A stretch of 64,000 nt of DNA from Desmodus rotundus (taxonomy: Eukaryota > Chordata > Mammalia > Chiroptera > Phyllostomidae). This document shows, in pieces, positions 35,365 through 47,189 of the stretch. The stretch lies in assembly GCF_022682495.2 (NCBI RefSeq), contig NC_071388.1, positions 175,489,622-175,553,621 of the forward strand, read 5' to 3'. The position numbers and the translations under genes are program-made. The number at the start of each line of letters is the position of its first letter. Positions within the stretch are counted from its first letter, which is position 1. The notes beneath the pieces are model-generated. The model searched no databases. It was not told the DNA's origin and was given only the letters and a program-made list of their open reading frames with translations.

Positions 35365-38322
35365 ATCAGTCCTTTTATTTTAAACAACTTTATTATACTA
35401 TAATTAAAATATATACACTGAACATACTTGAAATGTTCAATATTATATGTGCTGACATAACTATATACTTGTAAAACCATCACAACAACCAAGATAATGA
35501 ACATATCGATTACCACCAAAGTTTCCTCCTGTCATTTTGTCTTCCCTCCATCTAGCCCTTCTCTAATCTCCTCCTCCTGCCTCCTCCCCATCTTCCCACA
35601 ACCATCGATCCGCTGTCTGTCCCTGTCAGTTCACACTTCCTAAAATCTTATGAGGAATCATACAGAACATACAGTTTTTGTCTTACCTCTCTCATTAAAC
35701 ATAGTTACTTCTGAAGTCATATATGTTAATAGCTTATATTAATAGTTTCTCCTTCTATATTGATAAGTAGCATTTCATTGCATGGCTCTTCTCAGCGTGT
35801 TCACCCATACATGTGTTAGCAGACATGTGATTGGTTTACAATGTTTGGTTATTAAACTATAGCTGTCATAAACATTTGTGTTCAAGACTTTGTATGATTT
35901 ATTCTTTCATCTCACATGGGAAATCCCTAATTGTAGAATGGCTAGGTCATACAGTAAGTGTATGTTTATCTCTGAGAAATTGCAACGTTTTTTACAAAGT
36001 GATTGTTTTACTTTATATTGATACCAGCAGTGTATGAAACTTCTACTTCCTATACTCCTCACAAGCATTTGACAGTCAATTGTTTGTTTTTCTTTTAAAC
36101 TTTAGCCATTTTAACAGGCATGCAGTGATATGCTATTGTAGTTCTTGTATCAGTGCTTTTTGAGAGTGCTTTACATATTGTGGGCTTTTTTGGTCAGTTT
36201 TATAATTTACAAATATTTTCACCTATTCTGTGGCTTGTGTTTTCATTTGCATAATAGTGTCTTACTAAGAGTAGAGACTCTTCATTTAAGTGAAGTACAA
36301 TTTATCAAATATTTTCTTTTATGGATTACATATTTATTATCTAGGAAATGGTTATATAATGAGAATTCACAATTGTTTTCTGATATTTTATTCAAGACAT
36401 GCTGCAATGTTAAATGTTTCACTTAAATCTGATTTATTTTGAGTAAGTAATTTACATGATGCAAGTTGTGGACCAAATATCTTTTAAATTTTTTGTGTGA
36501 GAATATCCAAGCTTTATGGCACTAGTGGTTAAAGAGATTCTTTCTCCACTTGTTTGAACCTTTGTCAAGTATCGGCTACCCACATGCCTATGAGTATGTG
36601 TTTTAAAGCTCTGCTCTGTTGCATATCTCTATTTGAGACTGTCATCACATTCTCTTACTTATTATAACTTCCTAGTGTGTCTTCAAACGCAGCTATTACA
36701 GCGCTGTTTTCACTATTGTAGTTTTTTATTGAATGGGCATGAATTTTAGAATCAGATGTCAAATTTCCATTAAAAAATCTTCAGGTATTTTTATTGGAAT
36801 TTCAGTGACTCAGTATACCAGTTTGGGAAAAAATTGTCATCTTAATAACACTGATTTCTGATTTATGAGTATGGTGTATCTTTTTCATTTATTCAGGTTT
36901 TTCTTTATCATCTGCCTCTCAATATTTTATAGCTTTTAGTGTAGAGGTATTTTACATTATTTTCAGACTTATCTCTAAATGTTTTTATCTTTTAATGCAA
37001 TTATAAATAACTTTTAAATGTTCAATTGTTTGTTATAGTACATAGAATTTTTTTAATATTTAAATATAGATCTTGTATCATGCAACTTTCCTAAACTCCC
37101 TTATTAGTTATTATATCTTGTAGATTGCTTTGGATATTTTACATAGACCGTCTATGAATAAAGATAGTTTTACTTCTGTCAATCTAGAGGTCTCTTATTT
37201 CTTGCCTTATGGCATTAGCTATAATCCCTAGTACAATGTTGAATGGAAATGGATATTGTTGTCTTGTTCCTGATCTCAGGAAAACAACATTTATTCTGTT
37301 ACTATTAAGTATAATGTTAGCTTTGGGTTTCCTTAGTTGTCCCACATTAGGTTAAGAAAATTCCCTTGTACTCCTACTTTTCTGATTTTTTAAAAATCAT
37401 AAATGGATGATATAGCTTATTAAACACTTTCTCTATACCTACTAAGACAATCAAATGTTTTAAATTTTATTTTATAAACAGTGAATTCCACTGCTTGAAT
37501 TTTGAATGCTGAGCCAACTTGCATCCCTGAGGTCACCCACCTTTAATCATATTATTATACATGTATATATATATGTATATAGATATATGATTTTTTGAAT
37601 TGAATATTATGTTTAGAATTTCTACACCTACATTATTGTAAGATATTGGTTTGTATTTTTATTAGTTTTACATCTTTCTAGTTTTATTATAAGAGTAATA
37701 CTGGCTTCATAAAATTAGTTCAGAGGTACTTTTATCTCACGGATTTTCCGCAAAAAGTTGGGTAGAAATGTTAATATATATTGCTTAAATGTTTACATTA
37801 ATTCTCCAGTGAAGATATTTTGTCCTTTAGTTTTCTGTTGTTTTTTTTAAAGATTTTATTTATTTATTTTTAGACAGAGGAAAAGGGAAGGAGAGAGAGG
37901 GAGAGAAATGTGCAGTTGTCTCTCACACATACCCCACTGGGGAACCTGGCCTGCAACCCAGGCATGTGCCCTGACTGGGAATCGAATCATGGACCTTTTG
38001 GTTCATAGGCCAGTGCTCAATTCACTGAACCACACCAGCCAGGGTCTTTAGCTTCTTGTATACGAAGATTTCACCTACAAATTTAATGTTTTAATAGATA
38101 TAGGATTATTTGTGTTATCTTTATGTTCTTGTTTGAAATTCAGTAGTTTGTCTCTTTCAAGGAATTTGTTGATTTTGTATATTAGCCAATTTTATTGTTG
38201 TAATATTTTATATTTCTTTAATGTTTTTAATTTTTGTAGTAATTTGGTAACTTGTGTCTTTTAAACTCTGCTTGACGTGTTTAACTTTACAGATGTCTAT
38301 TACATTAATGAGCTTTTGCTTT
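35365..38322 (-). mobile_element. Old, highly diverged L1, 3' UTR and most of ORF2
   Basis: Plus-strand reading starts with an old L1 3' UTR complement (TGTAAAACCATCACAACAACC, GGAATCATACAGAACATAC, about 35,470-35,670). It proceeds through the ORF2 C-terminal part into reverse transcriptase (GGAAATGGATATTGTTGTC at about 37,248 and TAATACTGGCTTCATAAAATT at about 37,697), and breaks off near 38,322. All frames are broken. It is older than the SINE at 37,841-38,044 nested in it. About 2.75 kb of L1 remain, the largest minus-strand element in the window. Confidence 0.85.
37841..38044 (-). mobile_element. Bat SINE (VES-type, CAACCACACATTGATG subtype) nested in L1
   Basis: Complement of GCCCTGGCTGGT at the right edge (CACCAGCCAGGG at about 38,033), B-box region GGGAATCGAATC, then GAGAGAGGGAGAGAAATG and a T-rich tail complement. 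Flanking CCTTTAGTTTTCTGT (about 37,824-37,838) and TCTTTAGCTTCTTGT (38,045-38,059) are a decayed target-site duplication. Confidence 0.92.
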
Positions 38323-38429
38323 TATAGTTTCATAATGATCAGCCAATAACCTGAAAGAAGAATACATTTTCTTAAATGTGTTGACTTACTGTGTATTCCA
38401 ATTTTTGGCATGGAGCCTGTCCTTCAAAT

Positions 38430-39350
38430 TTTAGGAAGTTTACAAATCAGCCTTAGAGTCTCCTTCCTGTTTTCCAAGGTCCTCAAGGGCAGCCCAAAGT
38501 GTATGTTTGGGGCTGTTTCTTTCCCAGGTCTTTCCTAGTCAGGCAGAGAACCCTTCTAAAGTAGACCTTAATCAAAACTTGAATGACCATATCCTTTGTC
38601 AGCAAGATGAAGCTACAGAAGATGGGACTTTCATCCATTTACTTTTGCGAGGTTACAAGGCTCAAATTATTCAGGGGGGAATGTCGCCATCAGTATTCAT
38701 TTAATTGCTAATAAAGGAAAGGGGAGCAAAGGGAATTAGACTTTGAGCTTAATAAACTGGGAGAGCGTGAACCTGTTTGCTGCACTAGGAAGGTGCAGCT
38801 TCACACTCCAGGGCATCATAGCATTGCTCCACTAAGGGGTTTAACATTCCTCTCTTCTCCCCCGCTGCAGTACCAGACTGTGCGAGGAATACAAGGAAAG
38901 GTACTTGACCAAAGTGGCCTGTCAGTCTAACTAGTGGGTGGACCTGTTAAAAGCCTGCAAATACTTGGGAAGTTGATTGGTTCTTTTGAAAAAGCACCTG
39001 GTCTGTCCCAAACCCAAGCTAATGTAATCCCATGGGGATTACAAAGAAACTCTATCTCTCTTTCTTCTCTCTCTATTTGACCTGCACTTGCCTGTGCATT
39101 CCTGCCTTCCCTCTCACTTGGGAGCACTCAACCATGTGGGTCTAGCAGCTTCTGGAGTTATAGCAGACCATGTGGGCTCCGAAACACTAAGATTTAGTAT
39201 GAAGCAGAAAACTCTGAACTTTTTCTTTTGCTTTGGCACTACTGAGGACACAATTGGACTTTTTCCATGGCAGGACAAAATAAGACAGGAAATTGGAAAT
39301 CTGGGGACACCATGCCACACCATGAAAAAACTTGAATGGCCATATTAATT
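38430..39350 (+). other. Possible degenerate LTR/retroviral 3' end
   Basis: Just before 38,682 a purine tract (CAGGGGGGAA) is followed by TG, as at a gammaretrovirus-like polypurine tract and LTR start. Downstream are a TATA-like TGTTAAAAGCC (about 38,944) and a CT-rich TATCTCTCTTTCTTCTCTC region (about 39,053). Two adjoining open frames (38,507-38,704; 39,088-39,348) have less biased composition than chance frames here. No env or pol motif is recognised and no matching second LTR lies in the window. It could equally be unique DNA. Confidence 0.3.
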
Positions 39351-39898
39351 GCATAATTTATATAAATATACATTCAAAACTATAGTAATAAATAAATGTC
39401 TTGCACATTTAAAAATAATTTCTATTACATGAACATACTGGGGAAATATTTGGTTATTAGATAATTTTATACTAAGTTTTGGGGGTAATTATAATCAAAT
39501 TGAAACATAATTTTGATTTAAAAACTAAACTGTAATTTAAAGACCTGGCAAGATAATATTTTACATATGAAAACATACATATCAACAAATTTCTAAACAA
39601 AATTGTAAACATAATTTTGCTAACAAAAATTTCAAAATTTTGTTACTCAAATGATAGAAAAGTAAGGTACTATTTTCTCCTTAATGCTTGAACAGATTGT
39701 CACCATAGTAACTAATAGATACATAATGAGAGAATTATTTAAATATATATTCTTGCAGGTGACTCCCACTTTTACATCTTTCTTTCAGCTGCCTCTATAC
39801 ATATTATTTGAATCAAAACAAATATTAGTGTGAAAAAAAGGTATTTCACATGAAAGCACTGTTTTCCAAGTGCCTTTGACCTTCTAAATTATACATAG

Positions 39899-40144
39899 CC
39901 ACAAAAAGAAGCAAAAAATAGAGCTCTGGAAAAACATTACGTTTTTTAAGTAGACACCTCAGAAATTGCATACAGCATTTCTGATTACTTCTCATCATTC
40001 GGAATTTAGCCATATTACAACTGACAGCTATAAGACAAGCTGATTAATGGAAAGGACCAGCCATGTGCCTAGCTACAACTGATTGGCATTTTTATTTCCA
40101 TATGGAAGAAAGAGATGGGTATTTGAGTAAAATTATCATGACAG
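39899..40144 (+). repeat. Left arm of a long inverted repeat
   Basis: Runs from CCACAAAAAGAAGC to ATTATCATGACAG and is complementary in order to 40,944-41,190. The core (39,961-40,144) has about 17 mismatches in 184 bases when compared with the complement of the right arm, mostly transitions, including perfect runs of 28 and 29 bases. The outer 60 bases are more diverged. It is not a SINE, L1 or MIR that I recognise. Confidence 0.92.
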
Positions 40145-40943
40145 ACTTGTACCTTTAGTCTTTAAACTGTAATATCAGGTCCTGCATATTCAATTGTAAT
40201 GGAACATTTCTTAGCTTATTTTCTTTTGTTTGAACAGTAGTGCTTTTGGTCATCCTTTCTATCACATAGAGGCTTACCTGGTATGTTTGTGTGTAGAAGT
40301 TCTTCAGAGAAAAAAAAAACCCAGAAGAAAAGTGTTAATTAAGACATTATCATAACCAGCCCCAGTTGGTGTGGCTGGCTTAGTGAATTGATTGCCAGCC
40401 TGAGAACCAAAGGGTCCCCAATTTGATTCCCAGTCCAGGCACATGCTTGGGTTGCAAGCCAAGTCAGGCCCCCAGTAGGGGGCGCATGAAAGGCAACCAC
40501 ACATTGATGTTTCTCTCCCTCTCTTTCTCCCTTCCTTCCCCTCTCTCTAAAAATAAATAAAATCTTTTTAAAAAGACATTTTCATAACTAATGCACAAAA
40601 ATATAAAATTTCAATAAGGAGCAATTTATAAATTCTGCTCTAATAATATTAACTGCTGTCATTTGTTTTGACTTATACCATATTACAAGTTACCAAATTA
40701 ACAAATTAAGTTAACAGATCTCTGAGTTAGATATTTTATCTAAATTTCCTGGATGAAAGTATACAACTGAAAACCATTAAGTAACTTGACAACTCTTTAC
40801 AGCTAATAATCAGTGGGACTGGAAAATAACCATGCCTCTCTATTTATAAAACTGAAGATCTCTACTGCAATGTACTGTCACTTTCTTATTACACACAGAA
40901 GCCAGATGGTAAATTGGAAATACATCAAGCTGTGAAACTATGG
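40145..40943. other. Spacer of the inverted repeat
   Basis: About 799 bases with a SINE (40,357-40,572) and, at 40,735-40,860, a weak MIR-like piece (TTAAGTAACTTGACAAC, CTTTACAGCTAATAATC). No transposase frame. Removing the SINE and one copy of its duplication leaves a spacer of about 570 bases. Confidence 0.7.
40341..40588 (+). mobile_element. Bat SINE (VES-type, CAACCACACATTGATG subtype) inside the inverted-repeat spacer
   Basis: AAGACATTATCATAAC (40,341-40,356) and AAGACATTTTCATAAC (40,573-40,588) flank it, with one mismatch. SINE 40,357-40,572: head CAGCCCCAGTTGGTGTGGC, GTAGGGGGCGCATGAAAGG, CAACCACACATTGATG, CT-rich segment, A-rich end. It landed after the inverted repeat formed if the arms pre-date it, which their divergence from each other suggests but does not prove. 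Confidence 0.95.
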
Positions 40944-41190
40944 CTGACATGATAATTTTACTCGAATACCCATCTCCTTCCTCCGTATGGAAATAAAAAT
41001 ATCAAACATTTTTAGCTAGGCACATGGCTGGTCCTTTCCATTAATCAGCTTTTCTTGTAGCTGTCAGTTGTAATATGGTTAAATTCAGAACAATGAGAAG
41101 TAATCAGAAATGCTGTATGCAATTTCTAAGATGTATCCTTAAAAAGGATAATATTTTTCCGGGGCTTTCTATTTTTTCCTCTTTTTGTGG
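40944..41190 (-). repeat. Right arm of a long inverted repeat
   Basis: Complement partner of 39,899-40,144. The plus-strand text runs CTGACATGATAATTTTACTC to CTCTTTTTGTGG. Just outside the arm, TATATAC on this side recalls TATACATAG on the other, so the homology may continue weakly. Confidence 0.92.
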
Positions 41191-41194
41191 TCTT

Positions 41195-41600
41195 ATATAC
41201 AGATGTAGAGGGAAACCAGTTTTAATCATGCATGATCTCAACCAAAGCCATAGGAGTGCCAAGAGATGTCAGAAACCCAGATTTGTTAATGACCACACAG
41301 CTTGCCAGTCTTGGATTATTTATGTCTGGACTCCCATGAGAGAAATAAATGAATTTTTTAAATTACTATATTTTGGGATATCTGTTCAAAGATCTTGAGT
41401 TATACTATAAATAATGTAGACTCTCAAAAATCTATTTCATTTTGGTCTTTCATGGCTACCTGATACCTAAAATAATGTTATTCACATGACAAATTTGAAA
41501 AAAACCTGTTATTGACTTAAATTATTCTTAAATCACGGTTAATAGTAGGAAGCAAAAAAAGTAAATACATATTAATAAAGCTGGTAGAGTTATTTTCATA
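41195..41600. other. Unassigned DNA
   Basis: The frame 41,075-41,398 (107 codons) runs out of the right arm and matches no family. GACCACACAGCTTGCCAG at about 41,290 weakly recalls a MIR core. Confidence 0.3.
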
Positions 41601-41604
41601 ATTA

Positions 41605-41745
41605 TGAAATACAGAGAGTAAGAGAAGCAACTGCAGTGGAAAGGGGGTGGAAACGGGAGGGAGGTGGGGAAGCCTGGGGTGTTGGGCTGAGGTGGAGGAA
41701 AAGGCAGGAAACTACTTGAAGAACAATAAAAAAATAAAGAAAACA
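41605..41745 (+). mobile_element. L1 3' UTR fragment
   Basis: G-rich part with GGGAGGGAGGTGGGG, then GGAAAAGGCAGGAAACTAC and AAGAACAATAAAAAAATAAAG match the L1 3' end seen at 30,500-30,600 and 53,620. Confidence 0.7.
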
Positions 41746-43955
41746 TATTCAGAGTTCAATAGCAACTACAGCTAAAAGTAAAACAATATGAATTCCTTAG
41801 CTCTCCTTGCCCAATAGAACAAAACATGGTAGTGCATCAGCAGTAACAAAACTTTTCTTATCTGAGAACTCTGAGAAAGTATTATTGCACTGGTTTTTAT
41901 GCCAGAGATTATTAACAAAATAATTGGTGATTTTTACAGAGCATTTAAAAAAATGCAGGGGTACTGGATGTATGACTGTTTCTTATTTTGACTTTGGATG
42001 GCAAAATGCCTAGAAACACTTGGGTAATTGTCCAATTTTATAGTATTCTCTAAATGTATGCATCCTATGAAAGATGAACTTTTAAATATGTATGTAGCAT
42101 TATTAAAACCAAACTTATGATTATCTTTGTGTAATTGATATATTGCCTTTTTGCATATGGAAATTATTATACTTATATTGTCTCTTCTCTTAACTGTTTA
42201 AAAAAATCAGTACTCCCTATTGGTTTAAATAATATTGAAAAGCAAGTAATATTGTTTTATAGTTTAAATATAGCATATGCATTGAAAAATCTAGAGATAA
42301 ACAGAAAAGACTATAAATTGATGTTAAAATATATACTTTAACAAATATATACTTTATGAGGATTTTTTGTAGGCACTAAAGTGAAATGAATTGGTAAATA
42401 GAATTAAAAATAAACTTTATTATCTTTACCTAAGAAAAACTCACCTGACTTTGAATAATTTGTAGACTCACTGTTTCTTCCAGAGTAAGTTTGTTACACT
42501 TTAATGTTTGATAATAATGATGGAGGAATGGTGATTTAAATAAAAACGGCTCACCATCTTTAGAGAACTTTTAGTATGTCCCCAAATTAGTAACTATGTA
42601 AACATCTAGGCTATTGATGTTTAGATAACTTTTACGTAATTATATACCAATTACTTAACTTAGTGAGATCCATTTTTCATTGTATTTTCACATATCTTAA
42701 GTTAGATGATGAATTTGGCTACAAATGCCTGTTTTCTTCTGGTCATCAATTATCCCTCAAATAAACTATGAAAATGCCTTCTCGATATTTATTTGTAAAT
42801 GCATCAAAACATCTTTCCCCTTAGTAAGTAATTTACTGTATACTAAAGTCACCTTTCCTTTTGTTCGTCAGGAATTTTTTTAAACCTCAAAAGGATTCCC
42901 CCCCCCCCTATTATTCCAGAGATGGATACCTCTGAATTCTACTTAAGGCTTTGATGATTTTACAGATTACAAGCACACTTGTTTTTATTGTAGTTTTTCC
43001 CAGGTTAAAATTTTGTATGCATTCTATTATTTTCCTTCATTTTTTCTTCATTTCTTTGGTTCAGGTCTCTGTTAATTTCTCCTTCTAAAATTTTTTCTCT
43101 TTATTTATATCTTTATGTGTATATTTTCTTTGAAAAATATTATGTCTATCATAGCTTTTCCTCAAAAGTGAGTTAATATTTTGTTTCAGACCTTGAACTT
43201 TTTTTTATTAAATATTCCATTGATGTTTTCATTAAAGCAGCACAATGTCCATAGAAGATGACTACCATGACTTTCAAATCGGCTTTAGGGTTATAACAGA
43301 TAGTAGATTACCCTCTACATGAAGTTTCAGTTACCATTTATGAAAATGCTCTCCTTTTCTCTCACCTGTACACAGGTAGAAGTTCAACTGTCAATTAATA
43401 TTTATTTTTGTTCTTTGATTTCTTTCAAGTGACCCATCCCATACCAGTTTTGAGGAGAAATAGATGAGTTTTTATTTCTCCCTTCTGCAATTTACATCCT
43501 GGAGAATTTCATCCCAGAAATCATCAGTTTTCAGTCTGTTTATGAGTTCCATAAGTGCCGCTGAACAGTTGGTCTGCCTTCCTTTTTTTGTGAATGAAAG
43601 TGCATTGAAGTACTGGCTGGAACATCTAACTAAGACATATTTTACCCTTCAACTGTCCAAATTCTGACCTTTCTCTGTATGCATATTAAAGTTTAAATGC
43701 TTGCCACCAATGTGGCATAGAAGTACAAAACTGTAGACTGACTTAAATAAGTCCCTTTTGTCAAATTGTCACACATCAGTATAATTTGGAATTTATTAAG
43801 ATGTAATGCAGCTCTCAATTCCTGTTACTCTGCGCACATATTTTCATGGCTCACCTTCTACCTCTTAGTAAGCAAAGTACGTGGGTGTAGGGTCTGCGAT
43901 GATGGGGAGTCAGGAGGGCTGGCAGGGAGTGCAAAGACTGAGTTCATGCATCAGG
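41746..43955. other. Unassigned AT-rich DNA
   Basis: Holds an 11-base C run at 42,898-42,908. Open frames (42,135-42,341; 43,464-43,667) are short and unrecognised. Confidence 0.45.
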
Positions 43956-43959
43956 TTTA

Positions 43960-44145
43960 TTTCCCGTTGCTAAAACTTGTTAATTTAGGCAAATTACTTA
44001 CATTCCCAGATTCTCAATTTCTTCACCTATAAGTTAAACCATTATTTTTCAACTGGGTTGTTTTGAAGATTACAGATTAGGGAAACATCTACTCATCAAT
44101 TATAAGTCAATGAATTCTTGGTGATATTATTATTATAATTGCCCA
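43960..44145 (-). repeat. MIR SINE relic
   Basis: Plus-strand reading has TTAATTTAGGCAAATTACTT, CAATTTCTTCACCTATAAG, GGGTTGTTTTGAAGATTAC and ATTATTATTATAATT, which match the reverse-complement MIR order ('gggcaagtcacttaacc', 'tttcctcatctgtaaaatg', 'gggttgttgtgaggatta'). Confidence 0.8.
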
Positions 44146-44374
44146 ATGCAAGCATAGTAAACCAGCTCTTGAGCACATCAATTAGGATTTGATCTTTAAT
44201 CAATTTTAAATAACAATGCTTAGTTTATAAATAAGGTACTATATATGCATGGTGACATAGGTATTTTCCAGCATTAAAAAAAAGAGGAAAACAATGTGTT
44301 TTTATCTCCTTAACATCCAGATAAATAGTGAAAAGTAAAATCAATCAAGTATGTGGTGTTAATGGAAATGTATG

Positions 44375-44609
44375 CAGCTTCTATCTTGTTTTATTTTTTT
44401 AAGATTTTATTTATTTTTAGACAGAAGGGAAGGGAGGGAGAAAGAGAAGGACAGAAACAATGTGTGGTTGCCTCTCATGTGTCCCCCCCTGGGGACCTGG
44501 CCCACAACCCAGGCATGTGTCCTGCCTGGGAATGGAATGGTGACCCTTTGGTTAGCATGTCAGCATGCAATCCACTGAGCCACACCAGCCAGGGCTCAGC
44601 CTTTATCTT
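44375..44609 (-). mobile_element. Bat SINE (VES-type, CAACCACACATTGATG subtype)
   Basis: SINE 44,388-44,596. Flanks CAGCTTCTATCTT (44,375-44,387) and CAGCCTTTATCTT (44,597-44,609) form a target-site duplication with two mismatches. The B-box region is diverged (GGGAATGGAATGG in plus-strand reading). The open frame 44,353-44,724 is antisense SINE sequence. Confidence 0.92.
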
Positions 44610-45209
44610 AAAAACATTAGTAAAATGTTTCTATTTATATAATTTTTGCAAATATTTTATTTATCTCTATGCTTCTTTGAGATTGGGATTATTAATTAAC
44701 ATAGATTCATTCAGTTTAAAATAATGTCTCAAAAAATTTAACTAGACTTTAAAAAATTATGTTCAACATGTTTACCATATAACGCTCAATTACTCAATCT
44801 TGAGAGATTATCTGAGAAGTGTCACAGTTAATATCACTAGTTAAACAAATTTTTCTGTTCAAAGTCCAATAAGTTTCATGATGCTCATGGGTACATGGAA
44901 GTGATAAAGAAATATTTCTGAATGGCTAAGTGATTGCTTGGCATTTTACACATCTATATCTGTATATCTACATATCTCTCTTTATTTTACTATTTTAGAA
45001 TACACTAGGAAACCAAACCATAGATCACCCATGCAGAATGAAAACTTAAATTAAATATGTTAATGATTCAAGTATCTCATGAAACAGCCATAAGTGAAGT
45101 TTTTGGTACAGACCTTTTCTTAGTTTGCATCATTTTGAAAATTTTCTTAATTCACTAGTTTACTTTGAATATATAAACTCTGCTTAGGTATATATATTAT
45201 GTTGTTGTT

Positions 45210-45210
<1 letters not shown>
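44610..45210. other. Unassigned AT-rich DNA
   Basis: No gene or repeat recognised. Confidence 0.5.

Positions 45211-45213
<3 letters not shown>

Positions 45214-45246
<33 letters not shown>
45214..45246. repeat. (TA)n microsatellite next to a SINE
   Basis: About 16 TA units directly before the T-rich end of the SINE at 45,247; may have grown from the insertion site or the tail. Confidence 0.9.
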
Positions 45247-45250
<4 letters not shown>

Positions 45251-45454
45251 AAAGTTTTCATTTATTTTATTTCTAGACAGAAGGGAAGGAAGGGAGAAAG
45301 AAAGGGAGAGAAACATCAGTGTGTGGTTGCCTCTCATATGCCCCCTACTGAAGACCTGGGCCTCAACCCAGGCATGTGCCCTGACTGGGAATCGAACCAG
45401 TGATCCTTTGGTTCACAGTCCGGAGCTCAATCCAATGAGCCACACCATCCAGGG
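45247..45454 (-). mobile_element. Bat SINE (VES-type, CAACCACACATTGATG subtype)
   Basis: Complement of the SINE: T-rich left end, GGAAGGAAGGGAGAAAG, GTGTGGTTGCCTCTCATATG, GGGAATCGAACCAG (intact B box) and CACACCATCCAGGG at the right end. The target-site duplication is obscured by the TA repeat. Confidence 0.93.
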
Positions 45455-45459
45455 TGTAT

Positions 45460-47145
45460 TCGTTATATTTTTAAAATACTGTTTTAGTGCTAGGTTTTAT
45501 AAACTGACTACAGAAACTAATTGCCCTATCTTGGTGAATCTCTTTGTGTTTTAGCAAGGATGTATGATGCAATTTTCATTCCAGCTGCAGCAGAGGAGAA
45601 AAGGCAAAAAGACAGAATTTTACACATTTAACAAGATAATATTTCATCACAGAAGCAGAGAAACTGACTTCTGGTATAAGGTTCTCTGAGGAATGCTGAA
45701 AGTAAGAGAAACACATTAATATGAAAAACATTTATACAATTGTCAAACAGCTGCAAAAGGTCCAAATACTTTTTCCTTTCTTTGCTGAAGGAGTAGGATA
45801 GTAGATTTGTGACCTTCACTATTTACAGCCAAAATATTCCTTCTTCTACAACCTGCTGAGTTGAGTTTACCAAAAACTCAAGAACATGTACTAATCAGAG
45901 CCAAGTCCTCTGTAAATGAATTAATTAATAAGAATTTAATAAACAGAGAAGGTGATATGGAATATTTTGCTTAGGAGAAATAGTTTCTCATGTAAAAGAA
46001 AATTTTAGAAATAGAGTTAAATGAAGGTAAATGCCATTCAATATTTTTTCTTTTTCTATCTTATATTTAGTATATGTATTAGATCTCAATTGATGTGCCA
46101 AATAAAATATTAGACATATCTTAAGCATTAGAATAAATAAATTTGAGTTGGGAAATTTCAAGAGGTTTAAGTTGTACTTTTCTCCAACAACAGAAATACA
46201 TGTAAATCATTTTGTAAACATTTCAGTCATTCCCAACTTGCAGTAAAGTGATTGGGGGACACTGAGGCATTTTGATTTGATTTTGAACGCTGCCTTTTGA
46301 CTTTTACGCAACCAAAGGACATACTTACAATATGATGCAATCGTCTGGAAGTGTTCTTTTAATAAGGAATTTATGCTACAACAGGACATACTAATGAGAT
46401 GTGCTTAGGTATGATTGCTTTATCCATTGACCGTGCTTCCTCCAGAAATCAGTGTATTTATGTGTGTATGTTCTCTATATTTGCTATGTTATATTTAAAA
46501 ATGTTTTCATTTTGTAAAATGTTATAATTTATGAACATTTCCTTGTGATATTCGTATCATAGATAGGACAAGTACTATATATCTGCTTTTGTATATGAAT
46601 CTAAATTCAAAGAAGTTTATCTTTTATAGAAGATTAATGTAAGTAACAAATGTTTTAGAGACTGTACACTTAAAACAAATACGATGAAACTTGAACCTTC
46701 TGAAGCATTAAGCATAAAAGGCAAGTTTTCTATTAAAGGTATTTACTTATAATTTTATTAATTGCTTCCCCCAAATGGAAAGTCTCATGGAACATTTGAA
46801 TATGTTAATGCACAATCATAAAATATTTACTCATTATTTCAAAAAGATGTAATCAAGTTTTAGCATATTCAGTAAAATTTGAGGATTTTTGAGAGAGGTC
46901 AGTTTATACCAAAACAGTCCATAAAATATCCAAAAGAAAGTTATCAAAAAAGATGAAGCTGGTTTATGACAACCACCACCACAGCAACATAAGAACGATG
47001 GTTCGAGGGGGCGGCAATAAAAATGCAAAAACAAGTGAAACAACTGGTCTGTATTCTGAGTGTCCGGGAACAGGAGTAGCAGCCTGGCTGCAGGGGCACA
47101 TGTGAGGGGAAAAGACGCAGGCAGATCATTTCCACAAACCATAAC
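45460..47145. other. Unassigned DNA
   Basis: The 102-codon minus frame at 46,834-47,142 and the 60-codon minus frame at 46,207-46,389 match no family I know. A GC-richer stretch lies at about 46,990-47,120. Confidence 0.4.
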
Positions 47146-47150
47146 TACAC

Positions 47151-47188
47151 CAAAAAAAAAAAAAAGAAAGAAAGAAAGAAAAGAAAAA
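47151..47188 (+). repeat. A-rich (GAAA)n tract
   Basis: A run of A followed by repeated GAAA units. It could be the tail of an old retrocopy lying to its left, but no flanking duplication was found. Confidence 0.7.
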
Positions 47189-47189
47189 G

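Noticed and set aside
42898..42908. C11 run as a G-quadruplex or regulatory site
   Set aside because: A single homopolymer without further C runs nearby; also true for 1,680 and 54,127.
44353..44724. 123-codon frame
   Set aside because: Most of it is a SINE read in antisense; the ends are AT-rich chance frame.
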